Source: Actinomycetales bacterium
GTDB taxonomy: Bacteria; Actinomycetota; Actinomycetes; Actinomycetales; Dermatophilaceae
Assembly: GCA_002748155.1 (NCBI GenBank)
Contig: PDRO01000012.1
Span: 17,251-81,250 of the forward strand
DNA: 64,000 nt
Direction of reading: 5' to 3'
This document shows, one piece after another, positions 38,825 through 49,141 of this stretch; positions within the stretch are counted from its first letter, which is position 1; the number at the start of each line of letters is the position of its first letter. The translations under genes and the position numbers were made by a program. Under the pieces are notes generated by a model. That model did not search any database. It was not told the origin of the DNA and saw only the letters and a list, made by a program, of their open reading frames with translations.

Positions 38825-39877
38825 TCAGCCGGACACTGTCGTCACCGGCAGCGACGAATCGGCGGGCAGATCCAGGGATGCGGCCGGACGGCCGCGGGCC
38901 AGCAGCTGGGCCCCGAGTGCCGCGACCATCGCACCGTTGTCGGTGCACAAGCCGGGGCGGGGCACCCGAAGCCGCACCCCGGCTGCGGCACAGCGCTCGT
39001 CGGCCAGCGCGCGCAGCCGGGAGTTGGCCGCAACCCCACCACCGATGAGCAAGTCATCGACACCGTGCTCACGGCAGGCCGCGATCGCCTTACGGGTCAA
39101 CACGTCGACGACCGCCTCTTGGAAGCTCGCGGCGACATCGGCCACCGGCACCGGCTCACCGGACGTTTCACGCACCTGCACCCACCGGGCCACCGCCGTC
39201 TTGAGCCCGGAGAACGAGAAGTCGAACCGATGACGCTCCACACCACGCCCGGTGGTCAGGCCCCGGGGGAAGTCGATAGCCACCCGGTCACCGTCGCGCG
39301 CCACCCGGTCGATGTGCGGGCCACCCGGGAACGGTAGCCCGAGCACCCGGGCCACTTTGTCGAACGCCTCCCCCGCGGCGTCGTCGATGGTCGCCCCCAG
39401 CGGCTGCACGTCCGCGGTGACATCGGGCACGAGCAACAGTGACGAGTGCCCACCCGAGACCAGCAGAGCCACAGTCGGCTCCGGCAGCGGGCCGTGCTCG
39501 AGCGTGTCGACGGCGACATGGGCGGCCAGGTGGTTCACGCCGTGCAAAGGCACCCCGAGCCCGACGGCCAACGCCTTCGCGGCAGCCACCCCGACGACCA
39601 GTGCCCCGGCCAGCCCCGGCCCGTAAGTCACGGCCACAGCATCGACGTCACCGAGGCGCACACCGGCCTCACGGCAGGCCCGCTCGACGGTCGGCACCAT
39701 GGCCTCCAGGTGTGCGCGAGAAGCGATCTCGGGCACGACACCGCCGAATCGGGCGTGCTCGTCCACCGAGCTGGCGATCGTGTCGACGAGCAACGTGTGC
39801 CCACGCACCAGTCCGACACCGGTCTCGTCGCACGAGGTCTCGATGCCCAGCACGAGCGGCATATCGGCGTCAGCCAT
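38825..39877 (-). CDS. tsaD: tRNA t6A biosynthesis protein TsaD
   Basis: TsaD transfers threonylcarbamoyl to A37 of ANN-decoding tRNAs. The ATG at 39877 has AAGGAG 8 nt upstream and overlaps the rimI stop by 8 nt, giving 350 aa. Motifs are [34 protein letters not shown] (metal ligands), [10 protein letters not shown] and [11 protein letters not shown]. The three partners tsaB, rimI and tsaE lie directly upstream in the usual actinobacterial order. Confidence 0.97.
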   Translation of the reverse strand: MADADMPLVLGIETSCDETGVGLVRGHTLLVDTIASSVDEHARFGGVVPEIASRAHLEAMVPTVERACREAGVRLGDVDAVAVTYGPGLAGALVVGVAAAKALAVGLGVPLHGVNHLAAHVAVDTLEHGPLPEPTVALLVSGGHSSLLLVPDVTADVQPLGATIDDAAGEAFDKVARVLGLPFPGGPHIDRVARDGDRVAIDFPRGLTTGRGVERHRFDFSFSGLKTAVARWVQVRETSGEPVPVADVAASFQEAVVDVLTRKAIAACREHGVDDLLIGGGVAANSRLRALADERCAAAGVRLRVPRPGLCTDNGAMVAALGAQLLARGRPAASLDLPADSSLPVTTVSG

Positions 39878-40370
39878 GACCGGCTCCTTCCTGCTTGAGC
39901 AGCCGCCGCAACACGATCGCGTCGACATCCCCGGGTTGGTAGTAGCGGGCCCGCACGCTCAACTCGGCGAAACCGTGCCGCTGGTAGAGCGCCAGGGCGG
40001 CGGGGTTGTCGGCCCGCACCTCCAGCAGCAGCGCTTCGGCACCACGTGCGCGGGCGGTGTCGACGAGCCACTCGACGAGCAGGTCCCCCAGGCCCAGGCC
40101 ACGGTATGCCGCGAGCACAGCGACGGTCATCACGTCGGCCGTGGGACCGCCGTGGTCGAGCCCGGCATACCCGGCGAGGTCGCCGGACGCCGCCCGGGCG
40201 ACGACATAGTCGCGGCGGGGCCGGGCGGCCAGCTCGGCCCACCAGGTCTGCTCCGACCAGGCATCCTCGGCGAAGAGGTCCGTCTCGGCCCGGGCCAGCT
40301 CGGCCAGGTCGTGCCAGTGCAGCGGGCATAACCGCATCCCGGCGAGCCGGCCGGCGTCGGGCGTGCTCAT
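39870..40370 (-). CDS. rimI: Ribosomal protein S18 alanine N-acetyltransferase
   Basis: The 166-aa GNAT protein carries [28 protein letters not shown] (acetyl-CoA loop) and [29 protein letters not shown], the RimI signature. It overlaps tsaB by 4 nt and tsaD by 8 nt. In E. coli RimI acetylates S18; in actinobacteria it may also acetylate other N-termini. Confidence 0.93.
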   Translation of the reverse strand: MSTPDAGRLAGMRLCPLHWHDLAELARAETDLFAEDAWSEQTWWAELAARPRRDYVVARAASGDLAGYAGLDHGGPTADVMTVAVLAAYRGLGLGDLLVEWLVDTARARGAEALLLEVRADNPAALALYQRHGFAELSVRARYYQPGDVDAIVLRRLLKQEGAGHG

Positions 40371-41047
40371 CCGAGAGCCGACTTCGCGGCGACGTTGGGC
40401 GCCGCATCGGGGCGGCGCAGATAGAGCGGCTCGCCCGGGGGCATCGGCGCACCGGCGGCCAGCCGGTATGCCGTCAGCTCGGCCAGGGCGGCGGCGCTGA
40501 CATCCAGGGGCGGCACCGGGTTCGGGAACAAGTCAGCATACACGTGCGGGCCGCGTCCGGCGGTCGGCAGCTCGCGCACGTCGTCGGGCAGGTCGTCTGG
40601 GCGGTTGACCGCCGGTGCGGTGATCGTCGCGACCCGCGGAGCACCCGGCTCGCCCACGGCATACCGTGCCCAATAGACCTCCTTGCGGCGGGCGTCGGTG
40701 GCGACCAGCAGTTCCGTCCCCGACGGCAGCCCGCCGGCCGCGTCGTAAGCGACGGCGTCGAGCGAGCACACACCGTGCAGCCGGGCACCGGTGACCAGAG
40801 CGAGCGTCCTGGCGGTGACGATGCCAACCCGCAATCCGGTGAACGGCCCCGGGCCGAGGCCGCAGACGATGTCGGTCAGTTGCTCGGGCCGGACCCGGGC
40901 GGTGTCCATGGCCTGAGCCAACCCGGGAGCCAGCAACTCCCCGTGTGCCCGGGAGTCGACCCGGGTCGTCTCGGCGAGCAGGGAATGACCGTCGTGCAGG
41001 GCGACGGTCACGGCGCTTGTCGAGGTGTCGAAGGCCAGCAGCAGCAT
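40367..41047 (-). CDS. tsaB: tRNA t6A biosynthesis protein TsaB
   Basis: The 226-aa protein begins MLLLAFDTSTSAVTVALHDG and contains DSRAHGELLAPGLAQAM and VCGLGPGPFTGLRVGIVTART, the degenerate ASKHA fold of TsaB, which scaffolds TsaD. TAGCCT 7 nt before the ATG suggests a promoter here that separates tsaB-rimI-tsaD from tsaE. Confidence 0.94.
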   Translation of the reverse strand: MLLLAFDTSTSAVTVALHDGHSLLAETTRVDSRAHGELLAPGLAQAMDTARVRPEQLTDIVCGLGPGPFTGLRVGIVTARTLALVTGARLHGVCSLDAVAYDAAGGLPSGTELLVATDARRKEVYWARYAVGEPGAPRVATITAPAVNRPDDLPDDVRELPTAGRGPHVYADLFPNPVPPLDVSAAALAELTAYRLAAGAPMPPGEPLYLRRPDAAPNVAAKSALG

Positions 41048-41054
41048 CGAGCTC

Positions 41055-41060
41055 AGGCTA
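41055..41060 (-). promoter_or_regulatory. Leaderless -10 hexamer for tsaB
   Basis: TAGCCT on the minus strand is 7 nt before the tsaB ATG, in the 63-nt gap after tsaE. Confidence 0.5.
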
Positions 41061-41110
41061 TCCCGCAGTGGATGATCCCGGTTTATCCCGTTCTGTCTCT
41101 CTATGCCGTT

Positions 41111-41719
41111 CTATCTCGAGCTGCCGTCCGGCTCGGCGTCCGCAGCCGACTCGGCCAGCCGGAGCAGAGCGGCTCGGGCGGCGTCGGTGTGCCAGCGCGA
41201 CCCGACCGGCGTGATCGTGGCCCGTCGAGGCGCCGCACCCCAATCGGCGAGGGCGTCTTCGCTCGCTTCTGCCGCGGCGTCGATGGCCAGACGGACGTGC
41301 AACCGGTCACCGGATAGGCCTTCTGCGAGGCCGTCCCCCCACTCGACGACGACGACTGCTGCCGCCAGATCGGTGCCCAGATCGAGGTCGTCGAACTCCA
41401 GCGAGTTGCCGAGCCGATAGGCGTCGACGTGCACGAGTGCCGGCCCTCCGCCGGGCCGCTGCGACGGGTGCACCCGGGCGATCACGAAGGTCGGCGAGGT
41501 GATCGCGCCCCGCACCTGCAGGCCTGCCCCGATGCCCTGGGTCAGGGTCGTCTTGCCGGCGCCCAGCTCACCGGTGAGCACGACGACATCGCCGGCGTGC
41601 ACGACGTGGGCCAGGGCCTCTCCGAGACGGCGGGTCGAGGTGTCGTCGGGCAACTCGACCATGATTTCGATGCCGGTCGTGTCGATCGGGTCGCGCGCGT
41701 GCTGCCCGGTCTCGGTCAC
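41111..41719 (-). CDS. tsaE: tRNA t6A biosynthesis ATPase TsaE
   Basis: The P-loop GELGAGKTTLTQGIGAGL (about residue 50), TSPTFVIARVH, HVDAYRLG and VVVEWGDGL are the TsaE set. At 202 aa it is about 40-50 residues longer than many TsaE proteins, mostly in a C-terminal tail with no recognised motif. The GTG overlaps the stop of the hydrolase gene by 4 nt. Confidence 0.94.
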   Translation of the reverse strand: MTETGQHARDPIDTTGIEIMVELPDDTSTRRLGEALAHVVHAGDVVVLTGELGAGKTTLTQGIGAGLQVRGAITSPTFVIARVHPSQRPGGGPALVHVDAYRLGNSLEFDDLDLGTDLAAAVVVVEWGDGLAEGLSGDRLHVRLAIDAAAEASEDALADWGAAPRRATITPVGSRWHTDAARAALLRLAESAADAEPDGSSR

Positions 41720-42924
41720 GAGACCAGCTGCGGCTTGCGCCGCCGATGGGTGAGCCCTTTGCGGACCGCGCGCTTCTTGCCGACCGGGGTGACGACAGTG
41801 GTGACGTGGGGTTTATCGGCCGGGTCGAGGTGCAGCGCCTGGTCGACGGCAGCCCGTTCGAGCAGGGCGAGCAACTGTTCGTTGAGCAGGTCGGGGTGCT
41901 CGAGCATGATGATGTGCCCGGCATCGTGCAGCATCACGTGCTCGGCCCCCGGGATGGCGTCGACGAGCAGTCGGCTGTGATCCGGTGGGGTGAGCACGTC
42001 TTGCATCCCGTTGAAGACCAGTGTCTCGACGTGGGCGAAGAAACCCAGATTGCCGGCCATGTCGTATTTGTCGAAGGTTGGTACGAAGTCGCTGATCACG
42101 GTCAGATCGGTGTTCAGCAGCATCTTGGCGGTGAGCTGCACGACGCTGCGCGGCACCGGCGAGCCGAAGCTATACCGCTCGACGGCGAATTCGCTGAGCT
42201 CCCGGTTGGCCCGCAGCAGACCCTGCAGCAGCTTCGGCTGACGGGAGAGCCGGGTGAAGACCCCGGGCCCCATCCGCTCGAGCACCACCTTGCCGGCGGT
42301 CGCCGCGAAACCCCCGTTGGCCAACGGGATCCCGCCGGGTGAGGTCGCGACTGCCGCGAATGCGACAGTGCGCTCCGTGACGATCTCGGGGTGGTGACCG
42401 GCCATCGCCATGATCGTCATGCCACCCATGGAGTGCCCGCCGAGGGCGAGCTGGCCCTCCGGGGCCGCCGCGTCGATGACTGCCAGCAGGTCGAGACCCA
42501 GCTTCTCGATGTCGTAGGAGGCCGGGTCACCCTTGTCCGACTTCCCGTGCCCCCGCTGATCCCAGGTGACCACCCGGTAGCCGGCTTTCTTGAGGGCTCG
42601 CCGTTGCAGCACCCAGCACTCGGAGCTGAGGCAATACCCGTGTGACAGGACGACGGTCGGCTTGGGCACTCCGTTGTCGTGGATCGGGTTGCCGGTCGGC
42701 TCGTCGATCTGGGCGTGCAACACGACGCCGTCGTAGGACGTCACGGCCAGCTCGTGGTCGGCAGGCTGGGTGAGACTGCGGTATTCGGGCAGTTGGGCAT
42801 CCTCACGGCGCCGGATCCGGTCCGCGATCAGCCCGGCGGTGCCGGCGGCACCGGCCGACGCAGCCGCTCCCATCCCGATGCCCATCCCGAGCAAGGACGG
42901 CCCCTTCGGCCTTGGCGGTCTCAT
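41716..42924 (-). CDS. Alpha/beta hydrolase
   Basis: The 402-aa protein has a Gly/Ala-rich N-terminal hydrophobic segment (LGMGIGMGAAASAGAAGTAGL) that may anchor it. HGYCLSSECWVLQRRAL is the oxyanion region, then DQRGHGKSD, the nucleophile elbow GGHSMGGMTIMA and a late catalytic His in MLHDAGHIIMLEHPD. It sits between alr and tsaE with 4-nt overlaps on both sides, so it is co-translated with essential genes. The substrate is unknown; esterase or lipase activity is the likely class. Confidence 0.88.
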   Translation of the reverse strand: MRPPRPKGPSLLGMGIGMGAAASAGAAGTAGLIADRIRRREDAQLPEYRSLTQPADHELAVTSYDGVVLHAQIDEPTGNPIHDNGVPKPTVVLSHGYCLSSECWVLQRRALKKAGYRVVTWDQRGHGKSDKGDPASYDIEKLGLDLLAVIDAAAPEGQLALGGHSMGGMTIMAMAGHHPEIVTERTVAFAAVATSPGGIPLANGGFAATAGKVVLERMGPGVFTRLSRQPKLLQGLLRANRELSEFAVERYSFGSPVPRSVVQLTAKMLLNTDLTVISDFVPTFDKYDMAGNLGFFAHVETLVFNGMQDVLTPPDHSRLLVDAIPGAEHVMLHDAGHIIMLEHPDLLNEQLLALLERAAVDQALHLDPADKPHVTTVVTPVGKKRAVRKGLTHRRRKPQLVS

Positions 42925-44084
42925 TCGGTGGCCTCCGCTCCCCCGAGCAGGTGCACCCGCTGCACCCGTGGCCCGATTCGTGTCACGATCTCATACGAGA
43001 TCGTACCGGTGGCCACTGCCCAGTCTTCGGCGGTGGGTTCCTCCGCCTCGCCACCGAAGAAGACCACCTCGTCGCCTTCACGGGCCGGGCTGTCCGGGCC
43101 GAGATCGAGCAAGATCTGGTCCATACAGACCCGCCCCGAGATCCGGAAGAGGCGACCGTCGACCGAGACCGGCCCGACGTTGGTCGCGTTACGCGGGATA
43201 CCGTCGGCATACCCGAGCGGCACCAGCCCGACGAGGGTCTTGCTCCGGGTCGTGTATTGATGGCCGTAGCTCAGGCCCTGACCGGCCGGAAGCCGTTTGA
43301 CCAGGCCGAGCCGGCCGACGAGCGTCATCGCTGGGCGCAGCCCGTATGCCGCGGGCGCACCCAGCTGTGGGACCGGTGACAACCCGTAGACCGCGATACC
43401 GGGGCGGACCAGGTCGTAGTGGACGCTCGGGTTGGTCACCGTGGCGGCCGAATTGGCCAAGTGACGGACCTCCGGCCGGCAGCCGGCCCGCTCGGCCTCA
43501 CGGACCGCCGCCTCGAAAATCTCTTGCTGGTGCCGCACTGTCGGATGGTCCGGGGCGTCGGCATACGCAAAATGCGACCAGATCCCGACCACCGACACAC
43601 TGCCCTCGGCCTCCAGCGCCCGGGCGGCGGCGATCAGCTCGGTGAAGTCCCGGCCGAAGGCACCGCCACGGCCCAAGCCGGTGTCGACTTTGAGGTGCAC
43701 CCGGGCGGTGCGGCCGGTGGCCCGGGCTGCGGCCGCGATCTGCTCCAGGTCCCAGATGGCGTATGCCGCAAGATCGATGTCACGAGTCAACGCGACAGCG
43801 AAATCAGCTCCAGGAACGTGCAGCCAGGTGAGGATACGACCGGTGATGCCGGCATCACGCAGAGAAAACGCCTCGTCGAGTTGCGCGGTGCCAAGCCACG
43901 TGGCTCCGCCCCGCTGGGCCGCCCGGGCGCAGGGCAGCAGGCCATGCCCGTAGGCGTCGGCTTTGACCACGGCGAGCACGGCGGCGTCCGGGGCGTGCTG
44001 CTGCAGAGACCGGACGTTGCCTTCGATGGCGTCGAGATCGACGTACGCGATCCCCGGGCTACCGGAGTGGGGTGGGCGATTCAT
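42921..44084 (-). CDS. alr: Alanine racemase
   Basis: Alr makes D-alanine for peptidoglycan. The ATG at 44084 gives 387 aa; a GTG at 44102 would add six residues. The PLP lysine is in VVKADAYGHG (about residue 41), with HLKVDTGLGRGG, IWSHFAYADAPDH, GIAVYG, the catalytic Tyr loop LSYGHQYTT and GRVCMDQILLDLG. It overlaps the hydrolase gene by 4 nt. Confidence 0.96.
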   Translation of the reverse strand: MNRPPHSGSPGIAYVDLDAIEGNVRSLQQHAPDAAVLAVVKADAYGHGLLPCARAAQRGGATWLGTAQLDEAFSLRDAGITGRILTWLHVPGADFAVALTRDIDLAAYAIWDLEQIAAAARATGRTARVHLKVDTGLGRGGAFGRDFTELIAAARALEAEGSVSVVGIWSHFAYADAPDHPTVRHQQEIFEAAVREAERAGCRPEVRHLANSAATVTNPSVHYDLVRPGIAVYGLSPVPQLGAPAAYGLRPAMTLVGRLGLVKRLPAGQGLSYGHQYTTRSKTLVGLVPLGYADGIPRNATNVGPVSVDGRLFRISGRVCMDQILLDLGPDSPAREGDEVVFFGGEAEEPTAEDWAVATGTISYEIVTRIGPRVQRVHLLGGAEATE

Positions 44085-44127
44085 CGCCCACCAGTCTTGC
44101 ACCAGCGATCAGTGCCGACGCAGGTGG

Positions 44128-45672
44128 TCAGCGGTCACCCAGCAGGGCGGCCACGGTGTGGGGCAGGGAGCGGGCCAGGTCGAGCACCCGCACCGGCCCA
44201 CCCGGGTTGACCTGATCAGCGGCCACCCCGTGCACGAGAGCGGCGAGAGCGGCGGCATCAGCGGGTTCCAGGCCGGAGGCGAGCAAGGCCCCGAGTATGC
44301 CGCCGAGGACGTCACCGGCGCCCGCGGTGGCCAGCCAGGGCGGAGCGTCGGCCTGCGCGCACACCGGCTGGCCCCAGGATGACGGACAGACGACGAGCGT
44401 CGTCGCGCCTTTGAGCAACACGACCGCTTTGAGCTCGTCCGCAGCCGCTTGGGCATGAGCCACTGGCGCGGCCAGCACCTGGTCGCGGGTCACCGGATCA
44501 GTTGGCGCGCCGGGTGCGGCGCCTGTCTCCCCCGCTCCAGCACCCTCGACCCGGATCTCGAGCCGGGTCAGCAGGCGCGCGAGCTCACCGGCGTGTGGGG
44601 TGAGCACCCGGACGGGGCTGTCCTCGCGACGGCCGATGAGGTCGAGCGCACCGGCGTCGACGACACACGGCTCCGATGCGGCCAGCGCCGACTCGATCGC
44701 CGCGACCTGGCCGTCGCCGCCGGCCTTGGTCTCGGCGGCCGGGTCGACGCCCGACCCGAGCACCCAAGCCTGCACCCGGCCCGGGGCCGCCACCACCTCC
44801 GGGGCGTGCTGGTGCACGAGTGCGACCACCGCGGGCGGTGCCACGTGCCGGACCATCCCGGTGCCGACCCCGAGCGCGCCCAGCGCCGACAGGACCGCTG
44901 CCCCGGGGTATGCCGTGGAGCCCACGACCGCGCCGAGCACCCCGCGCGAATACTTGTCGGTGGCGGCGGACGGGCGAGGCCAGAGACCGGCGACGTCGTC
45001 GTGGGTGAGCCGCGTGACAGCCGGCGTGCAGCCCGAGAAGTCCAGCCCGATGTCGACGACACTCAGCCGCCCCGTCATAGGTTCGGTCGCCGGAAGCAGG
45101 TGGCACGGTTTGGGCTCGCCGAAGGTCACCGTCTCGTCGGCGAAGACACAATCGGCGGTGCCGATCATGCCGTCCGGGTCGACACCGCTGGGCAGGTCGA
45201 CGGCGACGATGTATGCCGGGTCGGGGATCGCCTCGACCCAAGCCCGGGCTTCCTCACGCAGACCCGGGCGCCCGCCGATACCGGTGATGCCGTCGATGAC
45301 GATCTCGGCGGCGCTCAGGTGCGCACGCCACTGCTGTTGCACGGAGTCGTCGAGTGCCCCGGCGAGCAGGTCGATCCCGGCATCTTCGGCGGCTTGTGTG
45401 CCACCCGGGTGGATGGTGCCGCTACTGGCACAGATCGCGCTCACCGAGTAGCCGGCGGCGGCGAGGTGGGCGGCGGCATACAGGGTGTCGCCGCCGTTGT
45501 TGCCGGCGCCGACCAGAGCCACCACGCGCTGCGCGCCGCGCTGTTGCGCGCGAGTCATGGCGATGTCGGCCAGCCCTTGCGCAGCCCGTTGCATCAGCAC
45601 CCCGTCGGGCAGCTCGGCCATCGCTGCTTCTTCGACGACCCGGACGTCGGCGACCCAATAGGCGCGGATCAT
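44128..45672 (-). CDS. nnr: Bifunctional NAD(P)H-hydrate epimerase/dehydratase
   Basis: This 514-aa protein repairs hydrated NAD(P)H. The N-terminal YjeF_N epimerase half contains [21 protein letters not shown] and [14 protein letters not shown]. The C-terminal ribokinase-like dehydratase half has [41 protein letters not shown] and the catalytic [20 protein letters not shown]. Its ATG overlaps the acpS stop by 4 nt. In M. tuberculosis this gene also lies in the alr-glmS block. Confidence 0.95.
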   Translation of the reverse strand: MIRAYWVADVRVVEEAAMAELPDGVLMQRAAQGLADIAMTRAQQRGAQRVVALVGAGNNGGDTLYAAAHLAAAGYSVSAICASSGTIHPGGTQAAEDAGIDLLAGALDDSVQQQWRAHLSAAEIVIDGITGIGGRPGLREEARAWVEAIPDPAYIVAVDLPSGVDPDGMIGTADCVFADETVTFGEPKPCHLLPATEPMTGRLSVVDIGLDFSGCTPAVTRLTHDDVAGLWPRPSAATDKYSRGVLGAVVGSTAYPGAAVLSALGALGVGTGMVRHVAPPAVVALVHQHAPEVVAAPGRVQAWVLGSGVDPAAETKAGGDGQVAAIESALAASEPCVVDAGALDLIGRREDSPVRVLTPHAGELARLLTRLEIRVEGAGAGETGAAPGAPTDPVTRDQVLAAPVAHAQAAADELKAVVLLKGATTLVVCPSSWGQPVCAQADAPPWLATAGAGDVLGGILGALLASGLEPADAAALAALVHGVAADQVNPGGPVRVLDLARSLPHTVAALLGDR

Positions 45673-46028
45673 GCTGGTCCTCCTTCGACGATGACGACTG
45701 CGGTGGCCACACCCGCGTCGTGCGACAACGACACGTGCATCCGGCTCGCGCCGGCCTGCTCGGCGATCCGGCGCACGCCTCCACGCAGCTCGAGCTCCGG
45801 ACGGCCCCCGACCCGGCGGTGCACGGTGACATCACCGAACGACCATCCGGATGATGCTCCCAGTGCTTTGGCCAGTGCTTCCTTGGCGGCGAATCGGGCG
45901 GCCAGCGACTCACTGCCCAGCGCCCGCTCGTGCTCGGTGAAGAGCCGGTCGCGTAACCGTGGCGTGCGAGTCAGGGCGCGCTCGAAGCGCCCGATGTCGA
46001 CGACATCGATCCCGACTCCGATGACCAT
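45669..46028 (-). CDS. acpS: Holo-[acyl-carrier-protein] synthase
   Basis: AcpS loads phosphopantetheine onto ACP. The ATG at 46028, with GGGAGG 5 nt upstream, gives 119 aa. [15 protein letters not shown] and the later [18 protein letters not shown] (metal-binding Asp and Glu) are the family motifs, and [13 protein letters not shown] closes the fold. Confidence 0.95.
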   Translation of the reverse strand: MVIGVGIDVVDIGRFERALTRTPRLRDRLFTEHERALGSESLAARFAAKEALAKALGASSGWSFGDVTVHRRVGGRPELELRGGVRRIAEQAGASRMHVSLSHDAGVATAVVIVEGGPA

Positions 46029-46041
46029 CGTCGCCTCCCGC

Positions 46042-47901
46042 CTATTCGACGGTGACCGACTTCGCGAGGTTGCGTGGCTGATCGACGTCGAGGCCCTTGG
46101 CGGTGGACAACTCCAGGGCAAAGACCTGCAAGGGCACCACGGTGAGCAACGGCGCGAGCAACGGTGACACCGCCGGCACCCGAATCACTTCGTCGGCAAA
46201 CGGCAGCACCCCGTCGTCGCCGTCCTCGGCGATCACCAGGGTGCGCGCCCCGCGGGCCCGGATCTCCTGGATATTGGAGACCACCTTCTGATGCAGGTCG
46301 TAGGGAGTCGACGGGCTGGGCACGACGATGAAGACCGGCTGGCCCGGCTCGATGAGCGCGATCGGTCCGTGCTTGAGCTCGCCGGCGGCGAAGCCTTCGG
46401 CGTGGATGTAGGCGATCTCCTTGAGCTTCAACGCCCCTTCGAGCGCCACCGGGTAGCCGACGTGCCGTCCTAGGAAGAGGACCGAGCGGGTGTCGGCCAT
46501 GAAGCCGGCGATCTCGCGCACCCGGTCCATCCGGTCGAGCACGGTCTGCACCTTGTCGGGGATCTCACCCAGCTCGCGCATCACCGACGCGGCCTCGTCG
46601 GCATACGTGCCACCACGAAGTTGAGCCAGATAGAGGCCCATGATGTAGCAAGCCGTGATCTGGGCGAGGAATGCCTTCGTCGAGGCGACCGCCACCTCCG
46701 GGCCGGCGTGGGTGTAGAGCACCGCGTCGGACTCCCGCGGGATCGTCGAGCCGTGCGTGTTGCAGATCGACACCGTGAGTGACCCGAGCTCACGGGCGTG
46801 TTTGACTGCCATGAGCGTGTCCATCGTCTCGCCGGACTGGCTGATCGACAGCACCAGGGTGCCTCCGTCGATGACCGGGTCGCGGTAGCGGAACTCGTGG
46901 GCCAACTCGACCTCGCACGGGATCCGGGTCCAGTGCTCGATGGCGTACTTGGCGACCATTCCGGCATACGCGGCCGTGCCGCACGCGATGATCACGATCT
47001 TGTCGACTGCACGCAGCTCATCCTCGGAGACTCGCAACTCGTCGAGCACGAGCCGACCGTCGTCCGTCGTGCGCCCGAGCAGGGTGTCGGCGATCGCGCG
47101 CGGTTGTTCCTCGATCTCCTTGGCCATGAAGGAGTCATAGCCGCCGCGCTCGGCGGCCGCGGCATCCCAGTCGACGTGGTAACGCCGGCCCTGCGCGGGG
47201 CGGCCGTCGAAACCGACGACCGACACCGAGCCGGGAGTGATGGTCACGACCTGGTCCTGCCCCAGCTCCATCGCCTCCCGGGTCTGGCCGATGAAAGCGG
47301 CGACGTCACTGCCGAGATAATTGGCGCCCTCACCGAGGCCGACGACGAGTGGGGAGTTGCGGCGGGCTCCGACGACAACACCCGGCTGGTCGGCATGCAC
47401 GGCGATCAAGGTGAAAGCGCCCGCCAACCGGGCGACGGCCTCGAGCATCGCGGACGTGAGGTCGCCGGTGCGCTCAAAGCTCAAGGCCACGAGGTGGGCC
47501 GCCACTTCGGTGTCGGTCTCGGAGCCGAACTCGTAGCCGAGGTCGAGTAGCTCGGTCTTGAGCGAGTGGAAGTTCTCGATGATCCCGTTGTGCACGACGG
47601 CCAGTCGGCCGTTCCGGCCGCCGAGGTGCGGGTGGGCGTTGTGATCGGTCGGCCCGCCGTGGGTAGCCCAGCGAGTGTGCCCGATCGCGGTCGTGGTCGG
47701 CGGCAGCGGCATCTGCGCGATCTCGTCACGCAGCATCGCGAGCTTGCCGGCCCGCCGGCGGATGTGGATCCGGCCGTCGTCGACGATCGCGACCCCTGCG
47801 GAGTCATAGCCGCGATACTCCAGCCGGCCGAGCCCCTCCATCACCACGTCTAGAGCCGCATCGCAAGCAGTCGGCCCGACGTATCCCACGATTCCGCACA
47901 T
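46042..47901 (-). CDS. glmS: Glucosamine-6-phosphate synthase (isomerising)
   Basis: GlmS makes glucosamine-6-phosphate for UDP-GlcNAc. The ATG at 47901 places the catalytic Cys at position 2 (MCGIVGYVG), which fixes the start; TACCCT lies 7 nt upstream. The Ntn glutaminase half has GHTRWATHG and HNGIIEN. Two SIS isomerase domains follow ([20 protein letters not shown]) and the protein ends [15 protein letters not shown], as usual. No glmS ribozyme-like element is seen. 619 aa. Confidence 0.97.
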   Translation of the reverse strand: MCGIVGYVGPTACDAALDVVMEGLGRLEYRGYDSAGVAIVDDGRIHIRRRAGKLAMLRDEIAQMPLPPTTTAIGHTRWATHGGPTDHNAHPHLGGRNGRLAVVHNGIIENFHSLKTELLDLGYEFGSETDTEVAAHLVALSFERTGDLTSAMLEAVARLAGAFTLIAVHADQPGVVVGARRNSPLVVGLGEGANYLGSDVAAFIGQTREAMELGQDQVVTITPGSVSVVGFDGRPAQGRRYHVDWDAAAAERGGYDSFMAKEIEEQPRAIADTLLGRTTDDGRLVLDELRVSEDELRAVDKIVIIACGTAAYAGMVAKYAIEHWTRIPCEVELAHEFRYRDPVIDGGTLVLSISQSGETMDTLMAVKHARELGSLTVSICNTHGSTIPRESDAVLYTHAGPEVAVASTKAFLAQITACYIMGLYLAQLRGGTYADEAASVMRELGEIPDKVQTVLDRMDRVREIAGFMADTRSVLFLGRHVGYPVALEGALKLKEIAYIHAEGFAAGELKHGPIALIEPGQPVFIVVPSPSTPYDLHQKVVSNIQEIRARGARTLVIAEDGDDGVLPFADEVIRVPAVSPLLAPLLTVVPLQVFALELSTAKGLDVDQPRNLAKSVTVE

Positions 47902-47908
47902 GGCTTCC

Positions 47909-47914
47909 AGGGTA
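47909..47914 (-). promoter_or_regulatory. Leaderless -10 hexamer for glmS
   Basis: TACCCT on the minus strand is 7 nt before the ATG whose next codon is the catalytic Cys. Confidence 0.55.
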
Positions 47915-48045
47915 GGCGCGACCGTGCCGGGCCGCACGTACCCGTCGAGGCGTGCCCGGACCGCGCACCGGCGGCCCGCCCCGGATCGTCTCGGATCCTG
48001 GTCTTTCGGACCCCGCGTGGCACAGCAAGATCGGCATCGGCGAAG

Positions 48046-49020
48046 ATGTGCGCCGTGAGCCAGCGGCGCAACAGCAACGGTTCAGGTGTCCCGACCCCGT
48101 TCGTGGAGCTGAGCCGGAACGACTGGTCTCGGCTGCGTGAGAACCAGCCGATGAGCCTGACCGCTGCCGACCTCAGTCGACTGCGCGGCCTCGACCATCC
48201 GCTGGATATGCGTGAGGTCGAAGAGGTCTACCTACCGTTGTCGCGACTGCTGACCTTCTATTGCGAGGCCATGGAGCGGCTGCACTCGGTGACCAGCGAC
48301 TTCCTCATGGAGAGCCGCCATCGCACGCCGTTCGTCATCGGGGTGGCCGGGTCGGTTGCTGTCGGGAAGTCGACTACCTCCCGGATCCTGCGTGAACTGC
48401 TGGCCCGCTGGCCGTCGACTCCCCATGTCGAGTTGATCACGACCGACGGGTTCCTGCTGTCCAATGCCGAGCTACGGGAGCGAGGAATCACGCACCGCAA
48501 GGGTTTCCCCGAGTCGTACGACCGACGGGCACTGCTGCGCTTCCTGGCCGAGGTCAAGGGAGGAAAAGACCAGGTCACCGCACCGGTCTACTCCCACCTG
48601 ACCTACGACATCGTCCCCGGCGAGCGCATCGTGCTGCAGCGGCCGGATGTGCTCATCGTCGAGGGGCTCAACGTGCTCGGGGCGCCACCGGTCCGCCCGA
48701 TGGGGGGCACCGGCTTGGCTGTGAGCGACTTCTTCGACTTCTCGGTCTACGTCGATGCCCGGGTGCGGAACATCCGCCGGTGGTATGTCGATCGCTTCCT
48801 CAAACTCCGGGAGACCGCTTTCGCCAAACCCGAGTCCTATTTCCACCGGTATGCTGCGTTGTCCGACGCCGAGACGGTGGCCACCGCGTTGACGATCTGG
48901 GAGACGATCAACGGACCCAATCTCGTCGAGAACATCTTGCCGACCCGCCAGCGCGCCTCGTTGGTGATCTTCAAGGACGAGGACCACTCGGTCTCGCGAG
49001 TTCGGCTGCGCAAGCTCTGA
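48046..49020 (+). CDS. coaA: Pantothenate kinase (CoaA type)
   Basis: The 324-aa enzyme phosphorylates pantothenate, the first step to coenzyme A. The P-loop [17 protein letters not shown] lies near residue 100, followed by [36 protein letters not shown] and IVEGLNVLG. The start may be this ATG or the GTG at 48055; neither has a clear ribosome site. It diverges from glmS. Confidence 0.95.
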   Translation: MCAVSQRRNSNGSGVPTPFVELSRNDWSRLRENQPMSLTAADLSRLRGLDHPLDMREVEEVYLPLSRLLTFYCEAMERLHSVTSDFLMESRHRTPFVIGVAGSVAVGKSTTSRILRELLARWPSTPHVELITTDGFLLSNAELRERGITHRKGFPESYDRRALLRFLAEVKGGKDQVTAPVYSHLTYDIVPGERIVLQRPDVLIVEGLNVLGAPPVRPMGGTGLAVSDFFDFSVYVDARVRNIRRWYVDRFLKLRETAFAKPESYFHRYAALSDAETVATALTIWETINGPNLVENILPTRQRASLVIFKDEDHSVSRVRLRKL

Positions 49021-49141
49021 CCCGCCACCGGGCGAGCCGGTAGGCGCCGGTGCAATCGGTCGACTCCAGGAAAGCAGCCTGCGGGCAAGCTCTGGGGAAC
49101 GTCTACCAGTAGGCGGCCACGGCCGCTCCGTTGACGGCCTG

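Noticed and set aside
46029..46121. Upstream extension of acpS
   Set aside because: The ATG at 46028 has a strong GGGAGG site and begins the family sequence; the extension overlaps the end of glmS.
47902..48045. glmS ribozyme or other riboswitch before glmS
   Set aside because: A TACCCT hexamer sits 7 nt before the ATG, so there is no leader in which such an RNA could lie.
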